Below, in pieces: positions 35,571 to 44,053 of a stretch of DNA of 58,649 bases. The stretch's first letter is position 1, and the number at the start of each line of letters is the position of its first letter. Position numbers and translations under genes: made by a program. Below the pieces are notes generated by a model that was given only the letters and a program-made list of their open reading frames with translations, was not told where the DNA came from and searched no databases. This DNA comes from Oceanicola sp. (GTDB lineage: Bacteria > Pseudomonadota > Alphaproteobacteria > Rhodobacterales > Rhodobacteraceae): assembly GCA_022447275.1 (NCBI GenBank), contig JAKVBK010000018.1, positions 1-58,649 on the forward strand, in the 5' to 3' direction.

Positions 35571-36326
35571 TCAGTCCAATCTAAGTTCCGAGACAAAGTC
35601 GTAGACATCGGAGCGGTACAAGCCGCTGGTAAACTCAATGGGCCGCCCCGATTGCAGGTACCCGGTCCGTTCGATCTGAAGGATCGCGGCGCCCTCGGGC
35701 AGTTCCAGCAATTCGGCTACGGGCGCTGTGGCGTTGATTGCCGTTACCCGCTGGATCGCACGGCTGGGCGCGGAATTACGCGCGCGCAAAAGCTCATAGA
35801 GCGACACGTCAACCTTGTCCGGACGGGGCAGGATATCTTCGGGCAGCGATGAATACTCCAAAGCCATCGGCACCGCATCGCCGCTGCGCAAGCGATGGAT
35901 GCGCGCCACTTGATGGTGCGGCGAGAGCCCCAAAACCATCGCCTCATTCGGCGTGGGCCGGAAGAGCCCGTTGAGCAGCAAACGGCTGGAGGAGGCGATG
36001 CCCCGCGCCTGCAAGTTCTCGGTGAAGGACACCAGCGACGACAGCGACTGCTCCGTCCGCTCGCCAACCGTGCGCACGAAGGACCCTGCCCCCTGCCGCT
36101 GGACGATCATGCCATCGGCCACCAACTCGGCGATGGCCTTGCGGACGGTGACGCGGCTGACATCCGCGATCTCGGCAATCTCGCGCTCTGATGGCAATTG
36201 GTCTTCTGCGGCCAGCGCCCCTGAAGTGACCAAAGCACTGATATGACGACAGAGCTGTTTGTACCGCGGGCCACGGCCATCACGGTACCATTCACGCTGA
36301 TCCAGCCGGGTTGCGAGCTCCGCCAT
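35571..36326 (-). CDS. GntR-family (HutC/UTRA subfamily) regulator of the amino-sugar locus
   Basis: This 251-residue protein has an N-terminal winged HTH (YKQLCRHISALVTSGALAAEDQLPSEREIAEIADVSRVTVRKAIAELV) followed by a UTRA effector domain (SLVSFTENLQARG, IHRLRSGDAVPMALEYSSLP, EFTSGLYRSDVYDF). This type includes NagR, NagQ and DasR, which sense amino-sugar phosphates. It is divergent from the sugar ABC transporter and is followed by GH20 with a one-base gap. AAGGAG lies seven bases before the ATG. TGGTAT-type repeats in the shared control region are candidate binding sites. Confidence 0.87.
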   Translation of the reverse strand: MAELATRLDQREWYRDGRGPRYKQLCRHISALVTSGALAAEDQLPSEREIAEIADVSRVTVRKAIAELVADGMIVQRQGAGSFVRTVGERTEQSLSSLVSFTENLQARGIASSSRLLLNGLFRPTPNEAMVLGLSPHHQVARIHRLRSGDAVPMALEYSSLPEDILPRPDKVDVSLYELLRARNSAPSRAIQRVTAINATAPVAELLELPEGAAILQIERTGYLQSGRPIEFTSGLYRSDVYDFVSELRLD

Positions 36327-36351
36327 TCCCGTACTCCTTCGCCATTTGGGC

Positions 36352-36471
36352 TGGTATCGAATTATAATACCAATGCCAGTCCACTCAACAATGGGCTATT
36401 TTTTTGCACCGATCAATACCCTGTATTTAAATGTTTTTTATCATCCTGAAGTTTATGGTATTATATTGGTA
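36352..36471. promoter_or_regulatory. Candidate GntR operators in the divergent amino-sugar promoter region
   Basis: TGGTAT at 36352-36357 and ATACCA at 36367-36372 form a perfect inverted repeat with 9 bases between. A second site begins TGGTATTATA at 36456, and the same ten bases occur on the opposite strand inside the first site. A further TGGTA lies at 36467-36471. The two sites flank the likely promoters of the GntR-GH20 and transporter operons. The region is A+T rich compared with its surroundings. Binding is inferred from form and place. Confidence 0.6.
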
Positions 36472-36541
36472 GCAAAGTTGGACTTCTGCGGTAACCTTGA
36501 TGCAACGGCGTTGATTCGTTGACGCAAACCGGGGGAAGCCA

Positions 36542-37474
36542 ATGACGGAGATCTCGCAGGCCTTGCCGAGCGGCAGCGCGATGCCACGCACGAAAACACT
36601 GTCGGAGGCAGTGTTCGCATGGCTTTTGATCGGCCCTGCGATGCTCTTTATCGCAGTCATCGTCGCCTGGCCCCTTGCCGAAACAATCCGCCTGTCCTTC
36701 ATGGATGCGGGCCTTGGCGGTGAAGAATATGTCGGCTTGGCAAACTACCAGGAATTGGTCGAGAGCCGGAAGTTCCACCAGACGATCATCCGCACCTTCT
36801 ACTGGATGTTCCTGTCGGTGGCGCTGAAACTCGTGCTGGGCTTGATCGGCGCAACGCTTCTCAATGCGGCCGTGCCGGGCCGCGGCTTGTTCCGCGTGCT
36901 GGTTATGCCGCCCTGGATCATCCCCATGGCGATCGGGATGTTTGGCTGGCTGTGGCTCTATAATGGCTATTTCGGCATCCTGTCCGGCACGCTGATGACC
37001 TTGGGCATCACCGACGGCCCATTCGAATTCCTCGCCTACAAGCAATCGGCCTTTTATTCAGCGGTTGTGGCAGACGTCTGGGTGGGCACGCCGATGGTGA
37101 CGCTGTTCTTCCTCGCTGCCATGCAGGGTGTGAGCCGTGATCTTTATGAGGCGGCCTGGGTGGATGGTGCGGGCCGCTGGTACCGGTTCCGCCGGATCAC
37201 GATCCCGCAGATCATGCCGGTGATCGTTTCGATGTCGCTTCTGTCGGCGATCTTCACCTTCAACAGCTTCGAGATCATCTGGATCCTGACCGAAGGCGGG
37301 CCACGCGGGGCCACAACCACGCTGATTGTCGATACCTACAAGACCGCCATAAGCAATTTCAAATTCGGCGAAGGGTCCGCGCGTGCGGTGATCATCGTGA
37401 TCCTGCTGGGCATCTTCGCACTGCTGTATCTGAACGTGCTCAAGTTCGTGAACCGCAAGTACGGGACCAAGTGA
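36542..37474 (+). CDS. Sugar ABC transporter permease, MalF/UgpA type
   Basis: This 310-residue inner-membrane permease has six predicted helices and the EAA loop YEAAWVDGAGRWYRFRRITIPQIMPV near residue 200. It is the first gene of a long operon and forms the channel with the second permease. GGGGGAAG precedes the ATG by three to five bases. The surrounding genes show an amino-sugar oligosaccharide importer; the exact sugar is not readable from the permease. Confidence 0.9.
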   Translation: MTEISQALPSGSAMPRTKTLSEAVFAWLLIGPAMLFIAVIVAWPLAETIRLSFMDAGLGGEEYVGLANYQELVESRKFHQTIIRTFYWMFLSVALKLVLGLIGATLLNAAVPGRGLFRVLVMPPWIIPMAIGMFGWLWLYNGYFGILSGTLMTLGITDGPFEFLAYKQSAFYSAVVADVWVGTPMVTLFFLAAMQGVSRDLYEAAWVDGAGRWYRFRRITIPQIMPVIVSMSLLSAIFTFNSFEIIWILTEGGPRGATTTLIVDTYKTAISNFKFGEGSARAVIIVILLGIFALLYLNVLKFVNRKYGTK

Positions 37475-37475
37475 C

Positions 37476-38318
37476 ATGATGGACAAGTACACAAAGCTCC
37501 AGATGACGGGCATCTACGCCGCAGTCACAGTGTTCCTGATCTTCATCCTGCTGCCGTTCTTTGAGATGTTCATGGCGTCTCTGCGCCCGCTGGAGCACCT
37601 GTTCCGCAGCCCCTACCAGTTCTGGTCCGATGATTTCAGCTTCCAAGCGTATCGCGACATGTGGGACACTGTTCCGCTGCTGGGCCGCTACATCATCAAC
37701 TCGGTCTTCATCGCGTCCGCCGTGACGGGCCTGACCATGATCTTTGTCGTGCCTGCCGCCTATGCCTACGCGCGGCTGAACTTCCCCTTCAAAAACGGGT
37801 CGCTGGCGATCTTTTTGGGCGTCAACATGTTCACCGGTGCGGTGCTCTTGATCCCGCTCTATCGCGTGCTGCGCTCCATGGGGCTGCTCAACACCTACTG
37901 GGCGATGATTGTGCCAGGCGTGGCCTTCCTCATCCCCCAGGGCATCTGGTTGCTGCGCTCCTATCTGGAAAAGATTCCGCGCGAGCTGGAAGAAGCCGCG
38001 TTCGTCGACGGCGCCAGCCGCCTCTATACATTGCGCCGCGTGGTGCTGCCACTTGCAACACCGGGCCTAATCGTCGTCGGCACGGCAGTGTTCATCGGCG
38101 CCTATGCACAGCAATTCCTGTTTGCAATCACGTTCAACCAGCAACGTGAGCTGCAACCCCTGCCAGCCGGACTTTTCGAATTCATCGGCTATCAGGACGT
38201 TACCTGGAACCAGATGATGGCCGCTGCACTGACAGGCATCCTGCCGGTCATGGTCATCTTCCTGTTCCTTCAGAAATACCTCGTGGCAGGTCTGACCGCA
38301 GGTGCGGTCAAAGAATAG
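37476..38318 (+). CDS. Sugar ABC transporter permease, MalG/UgpE type
   Basis: This 280-residue inner-membrane permease has six predicted helices and the EAA loop LEEAAFVDGASRLYTLRRVVLPLATPG near residue 170. It starts one base after the first permease ends, so the two are coupled. The start may be the first or second of two adjacent ATG codons (37476 or 37479). It pairs with the MalF-type subunit. Confidence 0.9.
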   Translation: MMDKYTKLQMTGIYAAVTVFLIFILLPFFEMFMASLRPLEHLFRSPYQFWSDDFSFQAYRDMWDTVPLLGRYIINSVFIASAVTGLTMIFVVPAAYAYARLNFPFKNGSLAIFLGVNMFTGAVLLIPLYRVLRSMGLLNTYWAMIVPGVAFLIPQGIWLLRSYLEKIPRELEEAAFVDGASRLYTLRRVVLPLATPGLIVVGTAVFIGAYAQQFLFAITFNQQRELQPLPAGLFEFIGYQDVTWNQMMAAALTGILPVMVIFLFLQKYLVAGLTAGAVKE

Positions 38319-38344
38319 CCAAAATGCAACCTAGGGAGACTACA

Positions 38345-39556
38345 ATGAACCTTACCAAACTGACTCTTGGCGCCGCGCTCTTGTCCGGCGTGGCCGGCAC
38401 GGCCTTCGCCGACGGCCATGCAAAAGAGCTGCACTTCATCATGTGCGGCGGCGAAGTCCGCGAAGCAGACCAAGCCGTTGTGGATCAGTTCATCGCCGAC
38501 AACGAAGGCGTAACCGTCAATCTCGAGGCGGTTCCGTGGGGCACCTGCCAGGACAAGTCGCTGACACTGGCCGCCGCCGGCGATCCGCCGTCCATCGCCT
38601 ACATGGGCTCGCGCACCCTGCGCCAGCTGGCCAACAACGACCTGATCGTGCCAGCCAATATCCCCGAGGGCGCGCCCTACCAGCCCGGCGTTCTGAACAC
38701 CGTGACCATCGAAGGCACCACCTGGGGCTACCCGCACGCCTTCTCGACCAAAGCCCTCTACATCAACTGCGATCTGGTTGAAGAATCCGGTCAGGAATGC
38801 GTCGCGCCCACCACATGGGACGAGATGTTCACCATGGCTCAGGGCGTTGTCGACAACACCGATGCAGCAGGCGTTGGCCTTGCTGGCAAGGATTTCGACA
38901 ACACGATGCACCAGTTCCTGAACTACCTGTATTCCAACGGTGGCGTTGTGATCGATCCGGCAACGGGCGAAAACAAGCTGGACAGCCAGCAGACCCGCGA
39001 AACGCTGGAATTCTACGGTCGTCTGGCCAGCGTTGCACAGGAAGGCCCCACCGCATGGGAGCGTGACCAGCTCAAGGATCTGTTCAACGACGGCAAGATC
39101 GCCATGTATGTGCAGGGTCCGTGGGGCTACGGCCAGCACAACGAAGACATCAACCAGCTGGTTGCACCTGTGCCTGCAGGCCCCTCCGGTGAAAGCGGCT
39201 CGATCCTGATCACGGACTCGATCGTGGTCTTCAAGGGCTCGGGCAACGAAGAGCTGGCACAGGAACTGGCTCAGCGGATCACCTCTGGCGATGCGCAGTA
39301 TGACCTCGACAGCTCCTGGGGCCTGACCCCGATCTTCGACTACTCTGCAATGGGCAAGGACGATCTCTACTACGAAGCCGGCGTGTGGCCGAACTTCACC
39401 GCGTCGATCTCGACCGGTGGCCCCGAGCCGATCGTGGAAGACTTCAAATCCCTGCAGTCCGTCTTCACCAACATGGTGCAGGGCATCCTGCTTGAGGACG
39501 ACACCGTTGATAACCTCGTGACGATCGCCGGCGAAGAGCTGGACGACGCCCTGTAA
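38345..39556 (+). CDS. Sugar ABC transporter substrate-binding protein (family 1)
   Basis: This protein of about 403 residues is secreted (signal MNLTKLTLGAALLSGVAGTAFA) and of the extracellular solute-binding family 1. The mature protein has typical segments such as AAAGDPPSIAYMGSRTLRQL, WGYPHAFSTKALYINCDL and FNDGKIAMYVQGPWGY, with aromatic residues suited to stacking on sugar rings. AGGGAG is seven bases before the chosen ATG at 38345; an upstream ATG seven codons earlier would spoil the signal peptide. It is placed after the permeases and before the ATPase. Confidence 0.9.
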   Translation: MNLTKLTLGAALLSGVAGTAFADGHAKELHFIMCGGEVREADQAVVDQFIADNEGVTVNLEAVPWGTCQDKSLTLAAAGDPPSIAYMGSRTLRQLANNDLIVPANIPEGAPYQPGVLNTVTIEGTTWGYPHAFSTKALYINCDLVEESGQECVAPTTWDEMFTMAQGVVDNTDAAGVGLAGKDFDNTMHQFLNYLYSNGGVVIDPATGENKLDSQQTRETLEFYGRLASVAQEGPTAWERDQLKDLFNDGKIAMYVQGPWGYGQHNEDINQLVAPVPAGPSGESGSILITDSIVVFKGSGNEELAQELAQRITSGDAQYDLDSSWGLTPIFDYSAMGKDDLYYEAGVWPNFTASISTGGPEPIVEDFKSLQSVFTNMVQGILLEDDTVDNLVTIAGEELDDAL

Positions 39557-39571
39557 GGTTTCTCCCCGTCG

Positions 39572-39593
39572 GGGCGGTGGCTTGCTGCCGCCC
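39572..39593 (+). other. Stem-loop between binding-protein and ATPase genes
   Basis: GGGCGG at 39572-39577 pairs with CCGCCC at 39588-39593 over a 10-base loop, 16 bases after the binding-protein stop. It has no T-run. As elsewhere in this window it follows a binding-protein gene and may stabilise the upstream transcript or reduce readthrough. Confidence 0.45.
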
Positions 39594-39632
39594 TGACACA
39601 TCTGCAAATTTTCGAAATAGGTAGACAGCGCC

Positions 39633-40739
39633 ATGGCAACTCTTGAGCTCATGTCCATCAGCAAATCCTTCGGCTCGGCCAAGGTGTTGCACGACATCAG
39701 CCTTGCGATCCGGGACAAGGAATTCGTGGTGTTCGTCGGCCCGTCCGGTTGCGGCAAATCCACCCTTTTGCGGATCATCGCCGGGCTCGAAGAAGCCACG
39801 TCCGGCCAGATCATGATCGGCGGCGAGGATGTCAGCACAGCGCATCCGGTCGACCGGGGCATTTCCATGGTGTTCCAGTCCTATGCGCTCTATCCGCATC
39901 TCAGTGTCTACGAAAACATCGCCTTCCCGCTGCGGGTCCAGAAAATGGAAAAGGCAGAGCTGGACACCCGCGTACAGCAGGCCGCGAGCATCCTGCAACT
40001 GACTGATAAGTTGCAGTTGAAGCCCGGCCAATTGTCGGGCGGTCAGCGCCAGCGTGTCGCCATCGGGCGATCGATTGTGCGCAACCCCAAAGTATTCCTC
40101 TTTGACGAGCCGCTCTCTAACCTCGATGCCGCCCTGCGCGGCGATATGCGGGTTGAGTTGAGCCAATTGCACCGCAGCCTTGATGCAACCATGGTCTATG
40201 TGACCCATGACCAGGTCGAGGCCATGACAATGGCGGACCGGATCGTTGTTCTAAATGGCGGCCATGTGGAGCAGTTCGGCACCCCGATGGAGCTCTACCA
40301 TCACCCCCGCACGAAATTCGTGGCGTCCTTCATTGGCCAGCCCAATATGAACCTCATCCCCGCAACCGTCAGCGCAGCAGATGCGACCGGCGTGAAGGTA
40401 ACCCTCACAGGGGGGCACGAAATGGTGCTGCCCGTGGAAGGGGGCCGTGTCGCGAAGGGTGACAAGGTTGAGGTTGGCATTCGCCCCGAGCACGTTCAGA
40501 TCGGCGACGGCGGCTTTCCGATCTCGGTCAATGTCCTGGAACGCCTCGGCGGCGTGTCGATCACCTATGGCACGCTGGGCGACGGCGTGCGCTTCTGCGC
40601 CTCCCTGCCCGGCGACGCCGCCGTTGAGGAGGGCCAACCCCTCGCGCTGACCGTGTCACCCGAGGATTGTCACGTATTTGATGCATCGGGGGATGTGCTG
40701 CGCCGCATGTCTGCCCCGGCCATCGCTGCAAACGGATAA
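39633..40739 (+). CDS. Sugar ABC transporter ATPase, UgpC/MsmK type
   Basis: This 368-residue protein has Walker A GPSGCGKST, Q-loop MVFQSYALYPHLSVYENIAFPL, signature LSGGQRQRVAIGR, Walker B VFLFDEPLSNLD and His switch VTHDQVEAM, followed by a C-terminal TOBE regulatory domain (about 240-360). It energises the amino-sugar importer. The gene ends five bases before the Gfo/Idh/MocA start. Confidence 0.92.
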   Translation: MATLELMSISKSFGSAKVLHDISLAIRDKEFVVFVGPSGCGKSTLLRIIAGLEEATSGQIMIGGEDVSTAHPVDRGISMVFQSYALYPHLSVYENIAFPLRVQKMEKAELDTRVQQAASILQLTDKLQLKPGQLSGGQRQRVAIGRSIVRNPKVFLFDEPLSNLDAALRGDMRVELSQLHRSLDATMVYVTHDQVEAMTMADRIVVLNGGHVEQFGTPMELYHHPRTKFVASFIGQPNMNLIPATVSAADATGVKVTLTGGHEMVLPVEGGRVAKGDKVEVGIRPEHVQIGDGGFPISVNVLERLGGVSITYGTLGDGVRFCASLPGDAAVEEGQPLALTVSPEDCHVFDASGDVLRRMSAPAIAANG

Positions 40740-40743
40740 GATC

Positions 40744-42003
40744 ATGCGCGTTGTCACGGCTGGCCTGGGCCTGCGGGCCGGTCATGTCCTCTCCATTCTC
40801 TGTGACGCCATGCCAGAGGCGGAGCTGGTCGGGTTTTATGACCCGGCCGAGCACAATGCCCTGGATGTGGACGGGACAACGCTCAGCGACGCGGCCATCG
40901 GGGAATTGGTGGCCGACAATATCTACCCCAGCTTTCCCACTCCGGAATCGATCAGCCAACAGCGCACAGCCTTTAGGGCCTGTGGTGCCCTGAGGCGCGC
41001 CACTCCGCGCTATGATGATCTTGAAACCATGCTGGCCGACACGCAGCCCGATTTGTTCTTCGTCGGCTCGCCCAATGCATACCACCTTGAGCATATCCGC
41101 ATGGGCCTGGCTGCGGGCGTCCGGATTTTCACCGAAAAGCCCGTCGTGACGACGCAGGCCGAAACCATGGAACTGGCCGCCCTGCTGGCGGAACACGGCA
41201 CTGACAGCGTGATGGTGGGCCTCGTTCTGCGCTACTCGCAGCACATGGTCGACCTGCGGGCGGTGCTGGACGAACTGGGCGAGATCACCTCTCTTGAGGC
41301 CAATGAGCATATCGCGCCCTATCACGGTGCGTTTTTCATGCGCGATTGGCGCCGGATGGTGTCGTGGTCGGGCGGCTTCATGCTGGAAAAGTGCTGCCAC
41401 GACATCGACATATACAACATGGTCACCGGCTCCAGACCGACCAAGCTGGCCAGTTTTGGCGGACGCAAATCCTTCGTGCCCGCCAATGCGCCAACTGTGA
41501 ATGCCGAAAACCAGATCATGCACCAAAAGCCGTCGATCTGGAGCAGCGCACCCGATGCGTTCCACTCGGACGGGGATATCATCGACTTTCAGACGGCGCT
41601 TTTGCAGTATGAAAGCGGTGCCTCCCTGGCCTTTCACACAAATCTCAATGTGCCCGATCAGCATCGCCGCTTTTGCGTGATGGGCACCCATGGCATGGCC
41701 GAAGGGGACTTTGTGCGCGGCACATTGAAGGCCACTGCCCGCGATGGCAGCACCATCGCTCATCATGACTACACCCAGATGGAAGCCACCCGCGCCTCTG
41801 CCCATTACGGCGCGGATCACATGATGATTGACGATATCGTGGCTTTCCTGCGTGGCGAGGCCGACACTTTGCCAGTGGGCGTTGTGGATGCACTGGAGGC
41901 GGGCCTCGTGGCGATGGGCCTCGATGAGGCGCGCCAGACCGGACGCATGCACGACATGACCGAAACATGGGCTGAATTTGATCGCTTTGGACTAAGACAA
42001 TGA
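40744..42003 (+). CDS. Gfo/Idh/MocA-family protein in the amino-sugar operon
   Basis: This 419-residue protein has an N-terminal Rossmann domain (VVTAGLGLRAGHVLSIL, with the SPNAYHLEHIRMGLAAG and FTEKPVVTT motifs) and a C-terminal Gfo/Idh/MocA domain with EKCCHDIDIYNMVTG, where the H-D pair and the EKP Lys are the usual catalytic residues. It lacks a signal peptide, so it is cytoplasmic. The family includes sugar dehydrogenases and also NAD-dependent glycosidases (GH109, alpha-N-acetylgalactosaminidase). In an operon with GH20 and NagA the glycosidase option is worth considering, as is oxidation of an amino sugar. The role is not determined. It overlaps the next SIS gene by 4 bases. Confidence 0.78.
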   Translation: MRVVTAGLGLRAGHVLSILCDAMPEAELVGFYDPAEHNALDVDGTTLSDAAIGELVADNIYPSFPTPESISQQRTAFRACGALRRATPRYDDLETMLADTQPDLFFVGSPNAYHLEHIRMGLAAGVRIFTEKPVVTTQAETMELAALLAEHGTDSVMVGLVLRYSQHMVDLRAVLDELGEITSLEANEHIAPYHGAFFMRDWRRMVSWSGGFMLEKCCHDIDIYNMVTGSRPTKLASFGGRKSFVPANAPTVNAENQIMHQKPSIWSSAPDAFHSDGDIIDFQTALLQYESGASLAFHTNLNVPDQHRRFCVMGTHGMAEGDFVRGTLKATARDGSTIAHHDYTQMEATRASAHYGADHMMIDDIVAFLRGEADTLPVGVVDALEAGLVAMGLDEARQTGRMHDMTETWAEFDRFGLRQ

Positions 42004-43004
42004 CCTCTGAAACCACCACTCCCGGACATCTGATGGCGCGCGAGTCCGCCGAATGCCTGTCCGTTTTCGCCCATGCCGCTGCGCAAGAGATTGCCGGTGC
42101 GCTGCCAGCCCTGCCCCGCTCGATCTACACCGTGGCGCGGGGCTCGTCAGATGCCGCCGCCAATATCTTGTCCTACGAGTATATGCGCGAACTGGGTCTG
42201 CCCGTCACATCTCTGCCGCCTTCGGTCTTCTCCATTGGGGATGGCGTTGACCTGAGCGACAGTGCCGCACTGGTCATCAGCCAGTCCGGGGCAAGTGACG
42301 ATCTGGTGCGCACAGCCAAGGGCGCGGCCAAAGCAGGTGCACAGGTGCTTGCAATCACCAACCAGCCCGACAGCCCTGTCGAGGCGGCAGCTTCGCTGAC
42401 AGTGCCGATCGGCGCGGGCCCGGAGCTTGCGGTCCCGGCCACCAAATCCGTTGTCGGCTCTGTTGCAGCAGGGCTTGCCCTTCTGGGGGCGCTGAAGCCG
42501 GCCTACCGCGCCGATGCCCAGCACGCAGCCGACACCCTGCGCGACCTGACGCTGGCCCTGCCCCAAGCCGCAGCGCTGCAAGCCGCCTTGCTGCGCGCCC
42601 ACCATGTCTATGTGATCGGGCGCGATACCGGCTATGGCGCGGCACATGAACTGGCGCTGAAGCTCAAGGAATGCTGCGCCATCCATGCCGAAGCCTATTC
42701 AAGCTCGGAAGTGCTGCATGGTCCGCTGCAATTGGCAACGAATCCGCTGATGGTTCTGATGCTGGACACGGGACACCCCGAAATTCAGGCCAGCCTCGAT
42801 CAGGCAGAGGCCAGATTCCGGGGCATCAACAGTGATGTGCATCGCGTCCGCATCCAAGATCTTGGCGTTGACAAGCTTGTGCCCGCAGCCGCTGCCGCGC
42901 TTTTGCTGTCGGCAATCTACCCGGTGATCCTGAATACGGCGCTTGCCCTTGGCATGAACCCAGATACACCCGAAACACTGGCAAAAGTGACGCAAACCAC
43001 ATGA
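42000..43004 (+). CDS. SIS-domain protein, probable glucosamine-6-phosphate deaminase (NagB-II type)
   Basis: This 334-residue protein has two SIS domains as in the isomerase half of GlmS. YTVARGSSDAAANILSYEY and VISQSGASDDLVRTAKGA bind the sugar phosphate; SSSEVLHGPLQL carries the conserved Glu-x-x-HGP of the catalytic loop. There is no glutaminase domain, which is the mark of NagB-II deaminases that turn glucosamine-6-phosphate into fructose-6-phosphate and ammonia. ATGA overlaps join it to the Gfo/Idh/MocA gene before it and the AgaS-like SIS gene after it. The alternative is a galactosamine-6-phosphate enzyme. Confidence 0.8.
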   Translation: MTSETTTPGHLMARESAECLSVFAHAAAQEIAGALPALPRSIYTVARGSSDAAANILSYEYMRELGLPVTSLPPSVFSIGDGVDLSDSAALVISQSGASDDLVRTAKGAAKAGAQVLAITNQPDSPVEAAASLTVPIGAGPELAVPATKSVVGSVAAGLALLGALKPAYRADAQHAADTLRDLTLALPQAAALQAALLRAHHVYVIGRDTGYGAAHELALKLKECCAIHAEAYSSSEVLHGPLQLATNPLMVLMLDTGHPEIQASLDQAEARFRGINSDVHRVRIQDLGVDKLVPAAAAALLLSAIYPVILNTALALGMNPDTPETLAKVTQTT

Positions 43005-44053
43005 GCGACCCCCACGCAAAATGGGCCACTTGGCACGAGATCCACCAGCAGCCGGATATCTGGCGCAGCTGGGGGTCAGCCTTGGATGTGGCCGCTTTGC
43101 GGGACTGGGTCGCCGCACAATCCTTTGATGTGGTCTGGTTTTGTGGGGCCGGCAGCAGCGCCTATATCGGCGACATGCTGGCGGCAGCGCTTCCCGGCAC
43201 GCGGTCTGTTCCCACAACGGATATCGTGGCTGATCCGGCCCATCTTCTGTCCGGTGCCAAGCCGCTGGTTGTCAGCTTTGGCAGATCTGGAAACAGCGCG
43301 GAAACCATTGGCACGCTCGACGCATTGGACGCCTTGCTGCCCCTTGCCCCAAGGCTGAACATCACCTGCAACAAAGACAGCGCTCTGGCCACACGCGCAT
43401 CGCGCGCACCGACCAAATGTGTCGTGCTGCCGGAGGCCACGCATGATGCAGGTTTTGCCATGACCTCGAGCCTGTCCACCATGCTGCTGACAGCACTGGC
43501 GATCTTCGATGCGCCCTGCGATGTCAGTGCCCGTCTGAATACCCTCGCTGATAGCCTGGATGATCTTCTGCCGCAGTTCCTGCCTGCAGCACGCCCCGAA
43601 CGCGTGGTTTATGTGGGCACAGGCCCCCTTGCCTTTGCCGCGCGCGAGGCCGCCCTGAAGGTCATGGAACTGTCCGCCGGGCAGATCCCGGCGCTTTGGG
43701 ACAGCACCCTTGGGTTTCGCCATGGTCCCAAGGCGTTTGTCACGGATGGCACCGCGATCACGATCTTCACCGGCGCTCGCCACCCCGGATCTGCCTATGA
43801 TGCGGATCTGGCCAGCGAGTTGCGCCAGCAATTCCCCAAAGCGCGGGTCGAAACCATTGGGCCGGGCGGCAATATCGACGTGCCCATGCCCTTTGGCCCG
43901 GTTTGGGCGGCCCCGCTCTGCATTGCAGCCGCGCAAATGCGCGGCGTTAGCTGGTCGGATGAGCTGGGGCTGAATGTCGATGATCCTTTTGCCGGCAAAT
44001 CCACGCTGAGCCGCGTTGTGGCGGGCGTCAAACTCTATCCGGTGACGGGATGA
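43001..44053 (+). CDS. agaS: SIS-domain sugar-phosphate deaminase/isomerase, AgaS-like
   Basis: This 350-residue protein of the AgaS type opens with TWHEIHQQPDIWRSW (the family often begins T-x-x-EI-x-QP-x-W). The phosphate-binding segments are FCGAGSSAYIGDMLA and SFGRSGNSAETIGTLDAL, and the active loop is LWDSTLGFRHGPKAFV. AgaS deaminates and isomerises galactosamine-6-phosphate to tagatose-6-phosphate. Its presence beside a NagB-II-like SIS protein and KbaZ suggests the locus handles GalNAc as well as, or instead of, GlcNAc. It overlaps both neighbours by 4 bases. Confidence 0.82.
   Translation: MSDPHAKWATWHEIHQQPDIWRSWGSALDVAALRDWVAAQSFDVVWFCGAGSSAYIGDMLAAALPGTRSVPTTDIVADPAHLLSGAKPLVVSFGRSGNSAETIGTLDALDALLPLAPRLNITCNKDSALATRASRAPTKCVVLPEATHDAGFAMTSSLSTMLLTALAIFDAPCDVSARLNTLADSLDDLLPQFLPAARPERVVYVGTGPLAFAAREAALKVMELSAGQIPALWDSTLGFRHGPKAFVTDGTAITIFTGARHPGSAYDADLASELRQQFPKARVETIGPGGNIDVPMPFGPVWAAPLCIAAAQMRGVSWSDELGLNVDDPFAGKSTLSRVVAGVKLYPVTG

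Noticed and set aside
38270-39868. 532-codon minus-strand frame opposite the sugar-binding protein and ATPase genes
   Set aside because: It spans two well-supported plus-strand genes and their gap and shows no family features.
40561-41952. 463-codon minus-strand frame opposite the Gfo/Idh/MocA gene
   Set aside because: Shadow frame; the plus-strand protein has intact Rossmann and catalytic motifs.
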